A DNA stretch of 48,845 bases from an uncultured Hyphomicrobium sp. (GTDB lineage: Bacteria > Pseudomonadota > Alphaproteobacteria > Rhizobiales > Hyphomicrobiaceae): NCBI RefSeq assembly GCF_902826555.1, contig NZ_CADEFI010000027.1:1-48845 (forward strand), given 5' to 3'. Both the position numbers and the translations under genes were made by a program. Under the pieces are notes generated by a model. The model had not been told where the DNA came from and searched no databases. It saw only the letters and a program-made list of their open reading frames with translations. Positions 1-8,502 of this stretch are shown one piece after another. Every line of letters begins with the position of its first letter. Position 1 is the first letter of the stretch.

Positions 1-38
1 ATTCACGACCTGAGCCGCCTCGGGTCTACAAAAACAGT

Positions 39-125
39 TGGTGCGGACGGTGGGACTCGAACCCACACGACGTTGCCGTCTCAGGATTTTAAGTCCTGTG
101 TGTCTACCAGTTCCACCACGTCCGC
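39..125 (-). tRNA. tRNA-Leu (anticodon TAA)
   Basis: Read on the minus strand, the 7-bp acceptor stem GCGGACG/CGTCCGC is followed by discriminator A and an encoded CCA (39-41). The anticodon arm CAGGA-CTTAAAA-TCCTG carries TAA. The long variable arm after it (GAGACGGCAACGTC) is typical of a class II leucine tRNA. The T arm holds GGTTCGAGTCC. It decodes UUA/UUG. No gene lies in bases 1-38. Confidence 0.97.
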
Positions 126-212
126 AGGATCGATTCAGATTCGGTGTTGGCGCCGGGCGGGCCTTTATGCGCTGGCGCGCGCGACGGCTCAAGATGGTGC
201 GTTACGACGCCC

Positions 213-953
213 TCAGACTTGTAAAACCCCGGGCTCCTTTCTGGCGGGGCTCGCGTCGCCGTGCCGGACCGCCGCGCGTAAGAGGATATAGAGCGTCAGC
301 CCATTGAGGATGTGCCACACGAAGTGGCTTCCGCTCAGATGTCCGCCGAAACGGCTCAGCTCGCACAGCTCGAGATCGAGCGTGCGGAAGGTCATGGAGA
401 CGAAAAATACCGCTGAGGCGAGCGCGATGGCGCGGCCAGCCGGGTGAAACGCAAGCGCGGCCGCGGACCCGAGCAGGGCCAGGAAGGCCGGGAGATAGCC
501 CACGGTGCCGTTGAAGCACCGGGCGCCGGCACGGGCCGTGATCGGCAACAGCTCGCCATACTGGCACTGGATGCCACCCGCATATCTGACCGAGACGTAG
601 AACGCCCCCAATCCGAGGATCACAACGATCCAATTGAGCCCCAGGAGCTGGCGCAGCACGAACGCAAAATAGGCCACCATGAACACAGCGATGGGAATGC
701 GGTCGGCCAGTGCGGCCCATTGCGTGGCGTAGGTGTGAAACAGGAAGCTGCCGATGCCGATCACGGACGTGAGCCCGATCAGCAGCGCGACGGCGGGCTT
801 CCGACTCTCCCGGGGCTGAGACCGGTAGTCGTAGGCTGCCACAAGAGCTGCAATAAGAAATGCAGTGTTGCTCACGGCGTTGAGCGGCTCGGCCCAGAAT
901 GCCGGATCCTGGCCGCGCTCGCAGTACATGTAGATCTTTGCGCCGAGATCCAT
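213..953 (-). CDS. Ceramidase-like integral membrane hydrolase (alkaline ceramidase family)
   Basis: 246 aa with about seven hydrophobic segments. The N-terminus (MDLGAKIYMYCERG, then FWAEPLNAVSNTAF) matches the bacterial branch of the alkaline ceramidase / CREST family, whose members are membrane hydrolases with a His/Asp/Ser metal site. Late histidines in HLSGSHFVWHILNG fit the metal-binding helices. The substrate may be ceramide or another N-acyl lipid; this is inferred from family only. I chose the ATG at 953. An in-frame GTG at 1001 would overlap the stop of the thioredoxin-like gene upstream and add 16 non-hydrophobic residues. Either way the two genes are close enough to be co-translated. 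Confidence 0.75.
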   Translation of the reverse strand: MDLGAKIYMYCERGQDPAFWAEPLNAVSNTAFLIAALVAAYDYRSQPRESRKPAVALLIGLTSVIGIGSFLFHTYATQWAALADRIPIAVFMVAYFAFVLRQLLGLNWIVVILGLGAFYVSVRYAGGIQCQYGELLPITARAGARCFNGTVGYLPAFLALLGSAAALAFHPAGRAIALASAVFFVSMTFRTLDLELCELSRFGGHLSGSHFVWHILNGLTLYILLRAAVRHGDASPARKEPGVLQV

Positions 954-987
954 CGTGCTTTGTCCCGGAAAGTCCCTTCTCCCGCCC

Positions 988-1518
988 TCAGTTCTCGGCA
1001 CGCCGGTCGGGATCAGCAGCGGGTGGAGCCGTCGTCATGCCTGCCGCCTTCCGCATCAGTGATCGCAGCTCGGTCGGATCGTCGAGATCTATGGTATGGG
1101 GGTATTCGGGGTCCTTGCCGCGCACGTCGTTCATGACGTCGCCTTCGGCCGTGTAGAAAATCGTGCGAGGGACGTAGGTGCCATCGGGGGAGAAGGCGCC
1201 GTTGGCATCGGGGTCCTTGTCGACATCGACCAGGATCATGACGAAGCTCTTCGCGGCAGCGACGACGCCCGGGTCCCTCCAGACCGCTCGATAGCGCTTG
1301 CAGGAGCTGCACCAGGAGGCATGAAACAGCATCACCACCGGCTTGCCGGTACGGTTCGCCTCACGGATGCCCGGGCCAACCTCCTGCCAGGCGATCTCCG
1401 CCCCGTTCCAAAGATCCGCCATCTCGGGCTGGCGCGCCGCGGCCGGAACGGACGCCACCCAGAACATCGCGACGCTGAATGCGGCAAACGCGCGCGGCAA
1501 AAAATTCATGGTCGGCAT
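988..1518 (-). CDS. Exported thioredoxin-like protein with CxxC
   Basis: 176 aa. A signal peptide covers about residues 1-28, ending near VPAAA. A thioredoxin-like domain follows, with FHASWCSSCKRY holding the WCxxC active site and a VPRTIFY segment that supplies the cis-proline position. It is probably a periplasmic disulfide oxidoreductase of the thioredoxin_7/SoxW-like type; the partner is unknown. The start at 1518 has GGGAG 12 bases upstream. The gene is followed directly by the ceramidase-like gene, so the two form a small operon. The C-terminal tail (TTAPPAADPDRRAEN) is low complexity. Confidence 0.8.
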   Translation of the reverse strand: MPTMNFLPRAFAAFSVAMFWVASVPAAARQPEMADLWNGAEIAWQEVGPGIREANRTGKPVVMLFHASWCSSCKRYRAVWRDPGVVAAAKSFVMILVDVDKDPDANGAFSPDGTYVPRTIFYTAEGDVMNDVRGKDPEYPHTIDLDDPTELRSLMRKAAGMTTAPPAADPDRRAEN

Positions 1519-1719
1519 CGTTCATGGTCTCCCGGTTCAACGCGCCTCTTTTCCCGCTTCTTGGCGGCTAACGCAAGGCGATGCCAGAGGCGGGCCGGCA
1601 CGCGCCCTCCCATGATAACGCAGATCATTACCTCGCATTAACCGTGTGTTGCGCGGTTTTCTTAATAGTAATCGTTCTAAGGTCAAGGGAGGTCGGAGCT
1701 ACCAAAAATCGAACCTGCC

Positions 1720-3981
1720 GTGTCCTTTATCCGAGTTCTCAAAACCGCGAAGCCCGCACTTAGCGTCGGGGCGCCGCGCACTGACGAGCCAATGCGTGCG
1801 CTCGCGGTGGCGAGCGTCCTTACGATCGCTTTTGCCGCCCTCATCGTGCTCGGAGCGGTGTGGTGGTCGGCGACGCGCGCCGATACAGCTGCAAAGGACA
1901 GGCTCTTTCAGACCGTGTCCTTTGCGCTCAAGGACGCCGAGAAGAAGATCCCGTACGATCAAGAAAGCGTAGCCTACTGGGACGAGGCGGTCGTCAATAC
2001 CCATGACGCCTTCAACGAAACGTGGGTGGACGTCAACCTTGGCGTCTGGATGCACACCTACTTCAAACACGACCGCGTCAACATTCTCGATGCGAAAAAC
2101 CGGCTCGCCTACGCGATGGCCGACGGCGAAAAGGTGGCCGACCCCGATCGCATACCAAGCCCCGTGATCGAAGATCTCGCCGTGCAACTTCGGCACAATA
2201 TCGCGGAAGGGGCCCTCGACCACTTCGAGGCCGAAGAAACCCGCATTCCCCGTATCCAGGATCTCGGGATCGTCGACGGCCGGCCGGCGATCGTCAGCGT
2301 CATGCCCCTGGTGCCCCACACGCGTGGGGTGGTGCAAGCACGTGGCAGCGAGTTTCTGATCGCGAGCGTCCGCTTCCTCGACGAGAGCTTTCTCGCGGAT
2401 TTGGCAGAGGCCAATCTCCTCTACCGTGTCCGCTTCTCGCGTGCCGACGACATCAAGCCCAAAGAGCAATCCTATCCGCTCAAATCCCGAGCCGGATCGA
2501 GCATCGGCCGCTTCGTCTGGACGCCCAAACTGCCGGGGACGCGAATCCTGTCGGAAGTGCTTCCGGTTCTTGGAGCCTGTCTCCTCGGAATTGGCATCGC
2601 CGTCGTGTTCCTGATACGGCACCTCAGGCGAACCTACACCGAACTCGTGAGCAGCGAAGCGCATGCCAAGCACCTCGCGTTCCACGATGCGCTTACCGGA
2701 CTGCCCAATCGCGCCTATTTCAACAGCCGGCTGGACAGCGCCCTCGACGACGTCAGAAACGGGCGCGGTCAACTCGCGCTCATGTTCCTCGACCTCGATC
2801 GGTTCAAGCAGGTCAACGACACGCTCGGACATGCCGCCGGAGACGTGCTGATCTCGAATCTTGCCAGCCACCTCAGCGCCGCGCTCCGACCGGGCGACGT
2901 GCTGGCGCGCATGGGCGGCGACGAATTCGCCATCGTCATGCGGGACGTCAGGGGCCGAACCGAGGTCGAGGCGCTCTGCCGCGAACTCGTGGACATCGTC
3001 TCGAAGCCGCACGACGTCGGCTGCGGACAGGCCGTCGTCGGTCTCAGCATCGGTATCGCGATGGCGCCTCAAGCCGGAACCGATCGCAGCGAGCTGGCGC
3101 GCAGAGCGGATATCGCCCTCTACAAGGCAAAGCGGAGCGGCGGGCAACACTTCGAATTCTTTACCGAGCACATGAGCCAATCAGTGCAGCAGCGGCGGGA
3201 TCTCGAAATCGATCTGCGCCATGCGCTCGATTCCGGGCATGAGCTCGAGGTTGTTTTCCAGCCCGTCTACTCGGTGGGCGGCACCGCGCTCACGGGCGTA
3301 GAGGCGCTGCTGCGGTGGAACCATCCGCGAGCCGGAGCCGTCTCACCCTACACGTTCATCGGACTTGCCGAGGATTGCGGACTGATCGACCGGCTCGGGG
3401 ACCTCGTTCTCAGACGTGCCTGCGCGGTAGCCGGCGCATGGGATCTCAAGACGATCTCCGTCAATGTCTCGGCGATGCAGCTCCGGCATGGAACGTTCGC
3501 GCAACGCGTTTTGGACCTTCTCGCCGAAACGGGCATGAGCCCGAAACGGCTGGAGATAGAGATCACCGAGAGCACGCTCCTCGCCGGAACGGAAGCCTCG
3601 AGCCGCAACCTGAAGGCGCTCAGAGCGGCCGGCATCAAGGTCTCTCTCGACGATTTCGGCACCGGGCATTCGTCGCTCAGCTACCTCATGAAGCTCGAGG
3701 TCGACCGCATCAAGATCGACCGTTCGTTCGTACGGCATGTCGGAAAGATCGAGCAATCAGACTCCATCGTCCAGGCGATCGTGACCATGGCGCACGCCGT
3801 TGGTGTATCGGTCACCGCCGAGGGCGTGGAGACGCGCGAGCAGCTGGACTTCCTCACGCGCATCGGCTGCAGCGATCTGCAGGGGTATCTTCTGTCGCCG
3901 CCGCTTTCCGCGCTCCGGATGGTCGAGCTGATCGCGAGCAAGGGCCCCCGCAACGAAAAATCCGGCACCGAGGCCGCCTAG
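1720..3981 (+). CDS. CHASE4-GGDEF-EAL cyclic-di-GMP turnover protein
   Basis: 753 aa inner-membrane protein. TM1 lies near residues 28-50, a periplasmic CHASE4-type sensor at about 58-265 and TM2 at about 283-303. The GGDEF domain has an intact GGDEF at 399-403 and an RxxD product-inhibition site (RPGD, 389-392) exactly five residues before it. The EAL domain has EAL at 528-530 plus EITES, DDFGTG, KIDRSFV and AEGVE, so all the expected metal and catalytic positions look present. Both diguanylate cyclase and phosphodiesterase activity are therefore possible; the net direction cannot be read from sequence. The start is uncertain: GTG 1720 gives the full ORF, while ATG 1792 also keeps both TM segments. 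It is transcribed divergently from the thioredoxin-like gene. Confidence 0.92.
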   Translation: MSFIRVLKTAKPALSVGAPRTDEPMRALAVASVLTIAFAALIVLGAVWWSATRADTAAKDRLFQTVSFALKDAEKKIPYDQESVAYWDEAVVNTHDAFNETWVDVNLGVWMHTYFKHDRVNILDAKNRLAYAMADGEKVADPDRIPSPVIEDLAVQLRHNIAEGALDHFEAEETRIPRIQDLGIVDGRPAIVSVMPLVPHTRGVVQARGSEFLIASVRFLDESFLADLAEANLLYRVRFSRADDIKPKEQSYPLKSRAGSSIGRFVWTPKLPGTRILSEVLPVLGACLLGIGIAVVFLIRHLRRTYTELVSSEAHAKHLAFHDALTGLPNRAYFNSRLDSALDDVRNGRGQLALMFLDLDRFKQVNDTLGHAAGDVLISNLASHLSAALRPGDVLARMGGDEFAIVMRDVRGRTEVEALCRELVDIVSKPHDVGCGQAVVGLSIGIAMAPQAGTDRSELARRADIALYKAKRSGGQHFEFFTEHMSQSVQQRRDLEIDLRHALDSGHELEVVFQPVYSVGGTALTGVEALLRWNHPRAGAVSPYTFIGLAEDCGLIDRLGDLVLRRACAVAGAWDLKTISVNVSAMQLRHGTFAQRVLDLLAETGMSPKRLEIEITESTLLAGTEASSRNLKALRAAGIKVSLDDFGTGHSSLSYLMKLEVDRIKIDRSFVRHVGKIEQSDSIVQAIVTMAHAVGVSVTAEGVETREQLDFLTRIGCSDLQGYLLSPPLSALRMVELIASKGPRNEKSGTEAA

Positions 3982-4031
3982 AGCGCAATCGCCTCCCGTG
4001 GAATGGCCATCGCGCGCGCCAGCATCGCGAT

Positions 4032-5039
4032 TCAGTTGCTCGCGTTCTCGCATTCGACAGCGACCGTCGTTTTTGCCTCCGGGATAAAGCGGCGACAGTC
4101 GGACGTCGCCGGCGACTGAGCAGCGGGCGAGCGGGATGCCGCGGCGGCTGCGGCGACTTCGGCGGCCGGCCGCGGTTTACCTTCGAGCACGGCGAGGCGT
4201 GATCGCGCCTTCTCCTGTGCAACATAAGCGTCGAGCGATTTCGACGTGATCTCCAGAGAGCGCCGGTAGCTCGCGACGGCGGCGTCATTGGCGCCCTTCT
4301 TCTCCTCGATCTCGCCCTTCAAGGCATGCGCCGTCGCCTGCCTCTCCTTGAGCTTGAGCGCCACATCGATATCCGCCGTGGCCGCGTCGAGGTCACCGGC
4401 GCGAAATTTGACGAGGGCTCGTGCATAGAAGGCTGCCGGCTCGTCGGCATTCGCGGAAGCTGCCTTGTCCGCGTCCATACGCGCCGGATCGGCCTCGCCC
4501 AAGTCGGAGAGCACGATGGCGCGCTGCGTAATGATCTTGGCGTCGCCAGGATCGAGGCTTGCGGCACGCTGAAGCTCCGAGAAGGCGCGGTCCAGTTCGC
4601 CACGATGACGGAATATGCGCGCACGATTCGTGTGCGCTTCTGCCGTGTCGCCCTTCTTCTCGAGATAGCGATCGAGATCGGCAAGGGACTGGTCGCGCGC
4701 ACCCAGCACATGCTGGACGACCGCCCGGCTCAGATAGGTGTCTGCGTAAGCTGGATTGTTGCTCACCGACTTGTCGAAATCGGCCAGCGCCTGATCGTAG
4801 GCGCCCTGATGGTAGTAAGCCCAACCGCGGTTGTAATGGCCGATGTAAATTTGCTCATTCGGGAGACGCCCGCTTTTCATAACGCGCGTGCAAGCATCGG
4901 CGCTCGTCTTGCGGTCGGCGGCCGTGCAATCGGCGAGGTCCTGGGTCATGCCGGCCAATGCGGGAGAGGCAAGCAGACAGATAGCGCACGCGAAATAAAA
5001 ACGACGGCGATGCTTCGAAAAACCGGCTGATCGCGACAT
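4032..5039 (-). CDS. Exported tetratricopeptide-repeat protein
   Basis: 335 aa. The signal peptide spans about residues 1-29 (FACAICLLASPALAG). About six TPR units follow (for example NRGWAYYHQGAYDQALADF and NRARIFRHRGELDRAFSEL), spanning roughly residues 65-275. The tail is Ala/Pro-rich and the last 25 residues contain two cysteines. TPR arrays bind peptides or proteins; here it would act in the periplasm as a scaffold, partner unknown. The start at 5039 has AGGGAG 8 bases upstream. It is convergent with the cyclic-di-GMP gene, 50 bases apart, with no obvious terminator between them. Confidence 0.82.
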   Translation of the reverse strand: MSRSAGFSKHRRRFYFACAICLLASPALAGMTQDLADCTAADRKTSADACTRVMKSGRLPNEQIYIGHYNRGWAYYHQGAYDQALADFDKSVSNNPAYADTYLSRAVVQHVLGARDQSLADLDRYLEKKGDTAEAHTNRARIFRHRGELDRAFSELQRAASLDPGDAKIITQRAIVLSDLGEADPARMDADKAASANADEPAAFYARALVKFRAGDLDAATADIDVALKLKERQATAHALKGEIEEKKGANDAAVASYRRSLEITSKSLDAYVAQEKARSRLAVLEGKPRPAAEVAAAAAASRSPAAQSPATSDCRRFIPEAKTTVAVECENASN

Positions 5040-5186
5040 GGTCCGCTCCCTTGGATCATCCTCGGTCGAAGCTCGGAGCTAGGCGCAAACGCGGCTGCCT
5101 GTCTGTTCCCGCCGTAACGGACGACGCGCATCGTCGTCTCTTGCCGGCAATCGCCGAGAAGAGACGACGTTTTCATTCTCGGGAGG

Positions 5187-5741
5187 CTAGAACCGGTAGC
5201 CGTAGCGCACGCCGATGCGGTCGAGCCCCTCGTTCGGATCGACGGTGTAGGCGTTCGACATGTGCTCGAAGTAGGCGGACAGGCTGTTGTGCTCGTCGAG
5301 GCGGCAGCCAATTTCCAGAGGAATGTGAAACAAAACGCGCGAGCCGAGCGCCTTGCGATCGACGTCCTTCAACTCGAGCTGGCCGTCGTGCACCGTGCCC
5401 CCGAGCCCCAAGCCGAAGAAAATTCCGGAAGGCGTTTCATACTGCCATCGCGCGTCCAGGTAGACGTCGCTGGTTCCGCCTTCGGTGTCGATCGAGGCGC
5501 CGACCGCCGGGCGAAGCGCGCCGCCGAACAGCGCCACCGACGGCGAAAAAAGGGCTTCGACATTGATTGCGGCAGAGACCGGTTCGGCTCGGAAACCGCT
5601 CCAAAGATCGGGCATGTCGTGGTCGAGAACGCCGAGCTTCAGTTCCTCGATCAGGCCTCCGGCCAAAGCCGCCTGATCCTGAAAAGCCAATAGCCCCAGA
5701 AGTCCGACCAGGGCCATCAGCAGTTTGGCGGAGAGCGTCAT
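5187..5741 (-). CDS. pagL: PagL-family lipid A 3-O-deacylase
   Basis: 184 aa. A signal peptide (about residues 1-27) is followed by alternating beta-strand sequence ending in VRYGYRF, a C-terminal aromatic typical of outer-membrane barrels. The active-site block FEHMSNA supplies the His-x-Ser and following Asn of PagL. The later block NEGLDRIG has Asp where, by my alignment (His+14), Pseudomonas PagL has its catalytic Glu. PagL removes the 3-linked acyl chain from lipid A in the outer membrane and so tunes LPS. A single gene; the start at 5741 has only a weak ribosome-binding site. Confidence 0.82.
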   Translation of the reverse strand: MTLSAKLLMALVGLLGLLAFQDQAALAGGLIEELKLGVLDHDMPDLWSGFRAEPVSAAINVEALFSPSVALFGGALRPAVGASIDTEGGTSDVYLDARWQYETPSGIFFGLGLGGTVHDGQLELKDVDRKALGSRVLFHIPLEIGCRLDEHNSLSAYFEHMSNAYTVDPNEGLDRIGVRYGYRF

Positions 5742-5933
5742 CAGCGGTCACTTTTCGAAAGCCAAGACGCCAGCAAGTTCGCGCAGTCGGCGGTGGGTCG
5801 CTCCTTACATCGGCGTATAGAGTTCCTATTTCTCAACAGCTGTGCCCCGTTTGCCCGCTCGATCCTGTGCGGCGGGAGCGAAAAAAGAGGCCACGCATCT
5901 TGACGAGGCGCCTCTCATGCGCCACGTATGTTA

Positions 5934-5952
5934 ATGTGATAAACATTCACAT
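5934..5952. promoter_or_regulatory. Inverted repeat TGTGA-N7-TCACA at the DUF2852 start
   Basis: ATGTGA (5934-5939) and TCACAT (5947-5952) form a perfect 6-bp inverted repeat separated by 7 bases. The right arm overlaps the proposed ATG (5951). It resembles a CRP/FNR-family half-site pair, but the spacer is one base longer than the usual 6. A TTGACG at 5900-5905 could be a -35 box; no good -10 follows at 17 bases. The regulatory role is inference. Confidence 0.3.
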
Positions 5953-6433
5953 GAGGGCTGACCGCATGCACGACATGGTTCTCAAGCTCGACGAGATGGG
6001 CCGGCCGGCATGGCTCGGCCTCATGGTGGTGAGCTTCATTCTCTTTTGGCCGCTGGGACTGGCCGTCCTGGCCTTTTTGCTCTGGAGTGGACGCATGGGA
6101 CATGGTTGGGGTTGCAGCTCATACGGCGAGCGGCGCGCGCGCTGGCAGCAGCGTTTCGCGGACAAGTGGGAGCGGCGTGGAGGCGGCGACGTCTGGCGCG
6201 GCGGCTTCTCATCGTCAGGCAACCGCGCCTTCGACGAGTACCGCGAGGCAACGCTGCAGCGGCTCGAAGACGAACAGCGAGAGTTCCGCGAGTTCCTGGA
6301 GCGCCTGCGTCTTGCCAAGGACCGCGCCGAGTTCGATCAGTTCATGGACGACCGGAAAAACCGGCCGGCAGGGGAAGGAAAAGACCCCAACGGCAGCCCG
6401 CTCGGCGGGGGCGCGCCCTCGCCGCAGACCTGA
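5951..6433 (+). CDS. DUF2852 family membrane protein
   Basis: 160 aa. One long hydrophobic segment (about residues 20-45, LGLMVVSFILFWPLGLAVLAF) is followed by a Gly/Arg-rich stretch, a charged probable coiled coil (about 90-135, NRAFDEYREATLQRLEDEQ and onwards) and a low-complexity end. This is the layout of the DUF2852 family common in Hyphomicrobiales; the function is unknown. Possible starts are ATG 5951, 5966, 5975 and 5996; none has a strong ribosome-binding site. I take 5951. It is followed by a clear hairpin at 6456. Confidence 0.75.
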   Translation: MRADRMHDMVLKLDEMGRPAWLGLMVVSFILFWPLGLAVLAFLLWSGRMGHGWGCSSYGERRARWQQRFADKWERRGGGDVWRGGFSSSGNRAFDEYREATLQRLEDEQREFREFLERLRLAKDRAEFDQFMDDRKNRPAGEGKDPNGSPLGGGAPSPQT

Positions 6434-6455
6434 CCCCCGGGCAGACACCACACGG

Positions 6456-6490
6456 ACGAGGCCGGCCCCATGGGCTGGCCTCGTTGCGTT
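6456..6490 (+). terminator. Terminator hairpin after the DUF2852 gene
   Basis: A 13-bp stem (6456-6468 with 6472-6484, one G-T pair) and a 3-base loop lie 22 bases after the stop. The tail TGCGTTTCG is only moderately T-rich, so termination strength is uncertain. Confidence 0.65.
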
Positions 6491-6658
6491 TCGGATGGCT
6501 TCGATCCTTAGGCGCCACCCCATCCCACTTAACCGGCGGGAAATAATATTTCGGGACAGTTTCCCGAGAGGCCGGCCTGTTGTGTAACGATTTTCTCATC
6601 CGCTACCCGATAGGCTGTGAACGATGATCGGCATTGCGCCCGTCATGGAGACTCTTCG

Positions 6659-7453
6659 ATGCTCGTGCGCTGCGGCGTCGCCGGCTGCATCATGGCTCTG
6701 GCAATGTTGCTGCTCGCGCCGCTGGCGGCCGTGGGTGGGGATTCCCATGCGGGATCGCCATTGTCGCCCTACGGGTTCCTTTGCCTTTCGGTCGTCGCAT
6801 GCCTCGCCGGCGAGGCGCTGATCGTGATCGGGAAATCGCGGCCGAGCGGACGGAGCCCGCGGATTCGAATGTCCGCTACAGGCCTTGCCGCAAGCCCGGG
6901 CCCGGCTTCCGATCGGATGCCCGGCGTCGACGATCTCGTCGGCATGCTCGACGACACACTGAAACTTGCGCGCGCCGCTCCTCCCGCGGGCGAACTCGAA
7001 CCGGCGAACATCCTCGAGGTGCTGCAGGCGGCGGCTGCAAAACAGCGCTCGCCTCGCCTGACGCTCGTTGTGAAAACGGCGCCGATCCACACCCTCGCCC
7101 GCCCTGCCCTCGGACGCGCGTTCGAAATCCTGCTCCAGAACGCGCTCGCTCATGGAGCGCAAGCCCAAGCCTCGTGCGATCACGGCACGTCCGCTCTCGT
7201 CGTCCACGTGGACGACGACGGACCGGGCATCCCGCGCAGCGAGCGCACGAAGGTCTTCGACTGGCGCTACTACATGACCACGCCGCCCTCTCAGCAGATC
7301 GGGTGTTGCGCGGATCTGGTCATTGCGCGGCAGATCATGCTTGCGCACGGCGGCGAACTCATCGTCGGCCCCTCGCCGCTCGGCGGGGCCCGCTTCACGG
7401 CCCGGCTTCCGTTGCTGGCCGAGCACCAACTCGAACTCGCGGCGGCGTCCTAA
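6659..7453 (+). CDS. Histidine-kinase-like ATPase without phosphoacceptor domain
   Basis: 264 aa. Two hydrophobic segments (about residues 5-30 and 40-62) precede a linker and a HATPase_c-like domain. That domain has an N box (FEILLQNALAHGA) and a G1 box (DDDGPGIP). The position of the G2 box reads IGCCADLVIAR instead of a GLGL-type loop, so the ATP lid is degenerate. No H box or dimerisation helix with a phospho-His is visible. The section around LVGMLDDTLKLAR could be a relic dimerisation helix. It may act as a regulator or partner of another kinase. The start at ATG 6659 has GGAG 11 bases upstream; the stop is 6 bases from the convergent pentapeptide gene. Confidence 0.7.
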   Translation: MLVRCGVAGCIMALAMLLLAPLAAVGGDSHAGSPLSPYGFLCLSVVACLAGEALIVIGKSRPSGRSPRIRMSATGLAASPGPASDRMPGVDDLVGMLDDTLKLARAAPPAGELEPANILEVLQAAAAKQRSPRLTLVVKTAPIHTLARPALGRAFEILLQNALAHGAQAQASCDHGTSALVVHVDDDGPGIPRSERTKVFDWRYYMTTPPSQQIGCCADLVIARQIMLAHGGELIVGPSPLGGARFTARLPLLAEHQLELAAAS

Positions 7454-7459
7454 CGGCTG

Positions 7460-8296
7460 CTACCGAAAGGCTTTGTCGAGGTTCTGGGCCTTGTCGAAGC
7501 CGGTCGCGGTCTCGAGCCCCTTGACGCCGGTGAGATTGGCGCCATCGAAATCGGCGCCCGTCACATCGGCCCCGGTGAGATTTGCCCCGGAGAAATCGAC
7601 CTTCGACAGATCGGCCTCGACGAGCTTGGCGTCTCTCAGGTCGGCGCCGACCATGCTCGAGAACATCAGCACGCTGCGTGTAAAATCGGCGCGATGCAGG
7701 ATCGCTCCCGAAAAATCGCAAGACTTCAGAACGTTCTTTGCCAAGGTGACCAGCGTGCCCTGGCCGGGCTTGGCCTCCAGCGGGCTGAAGTCGGCGTTGG
7801 TCAAGTCGGCGCCGCGGAAGCTCGCGCCCGAAAGATCGGCCTGGACGCGGATGCCGGTCAGATTGGCTCCGGCGAAGCTTGGCGCGTCGGCGTAGCTGTT
7901 GTGCATGTCCGAATAGACGGTCGGGCGAAAAATCGTGGTGCCGCGCAGGTTGGCGCCCGACAGGTTGGTCCGGATCAGCACGGCGCGGTCGAGGCGCGCG
8001 CCGGAGATGTCGGCGCCTTTGAGATTGGAGCCGGTGAAATCAACACCATAGAGGTCCGTACGGGCGAGGCTCGCCTGCTTGAAGTCGAGCCCCGAGAGGT
8101 CGAGGTAGGTCAAGTCGCGGCCGGCATAGTCGAGGCGCTCGCCGGGCTGGGCCTTGAAGAGCTGCTGGGTGATCTCACGGACGGTGAAATCGGCTTCGGG
8201 CGAGACGTTCTCGTGGATCTCCTCGGCCGCAACGGCGGGATGCGCCGCGAGCAGCAGCGCACACAGTCCCATCTGCCAATTTTTAGCAGTCGCCAT
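7460..8296 (-). CDS. Exported pentapeptide-repeat protein
   Basis: 278 aa. A signal peptide (about 1-23, LLLAAHPAVAAEE) is followed by tandem A(D/N)LxG/S/T pentapeptide repeats over about residues 60-265 (for example GADISGARLDRAVLIRTNLSGANLRG). Repeats of this kind fold into a right-handed beta-helix. The repeat track is broken near residues 110-130 by FRPTVYSDMHNSYADAP, a loop or insert. Location should be periplasmic; the role is unknown. Cytoplasmic relatives such as MfpA and Qnr bind gyrase, but the signal peptide argues against that here. Confidence 0.85.
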   Translation of the reverse strand: MATAKNWQMGLCALLLAAHPAVAAEEIHENVSPEADFTVREITQQLFKAQPGERLDYAGRDLTYLDLSGLDFKQASLARTDLYGVDFTGSNLKGADISGARLDRAVLIRTNLSGANLRGTTIFRPTVYSDMHNSYADAPSFAGANLTGIRVQADLSGASFRGADLTNADFSPLEAKPGQGTLVTLAKNVLKSCDFSGAILHRADFTRSVLMFSSMVGADLRDAKLVEADLSKVDFSGANLTGADVTGADFDGANLTGVKGLETATGFDKAQNLDKAFR

Positions 8297-8502
8297 GACC
8301 GATCCGTCTTTGCCGGGGCCCGCCAGCCGCGGCTCTATATCCTATTAAATGATTCCCATGCGGGGCGCAGAGTTCAAGGGGCTTTTGGGCCGGCGTCCGC
8401 TGTCCGTCGGAAATAACACCCCGGGGATTTCGCCCGGTTCTCCTGGTCAGGAAAGCGAAGTATCGATCATGGCAACCGAAATCGACCTCAAAAGGCGCGC
8501 GG

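Noticed and set aside
1640-1665. AACCG...CGGTT hairpin followed by TTCTT, terminator-like
   Set aside because: The stem is only 5 bp and it lies between divergent genes, where no terminator is expected.
1699-3180. 493-codon minus-strand frame opposite the GGDEF/EAL gene
   Set aside because: No ribosome-binding site or domain content; the plus strand carries all catalytic motifs.
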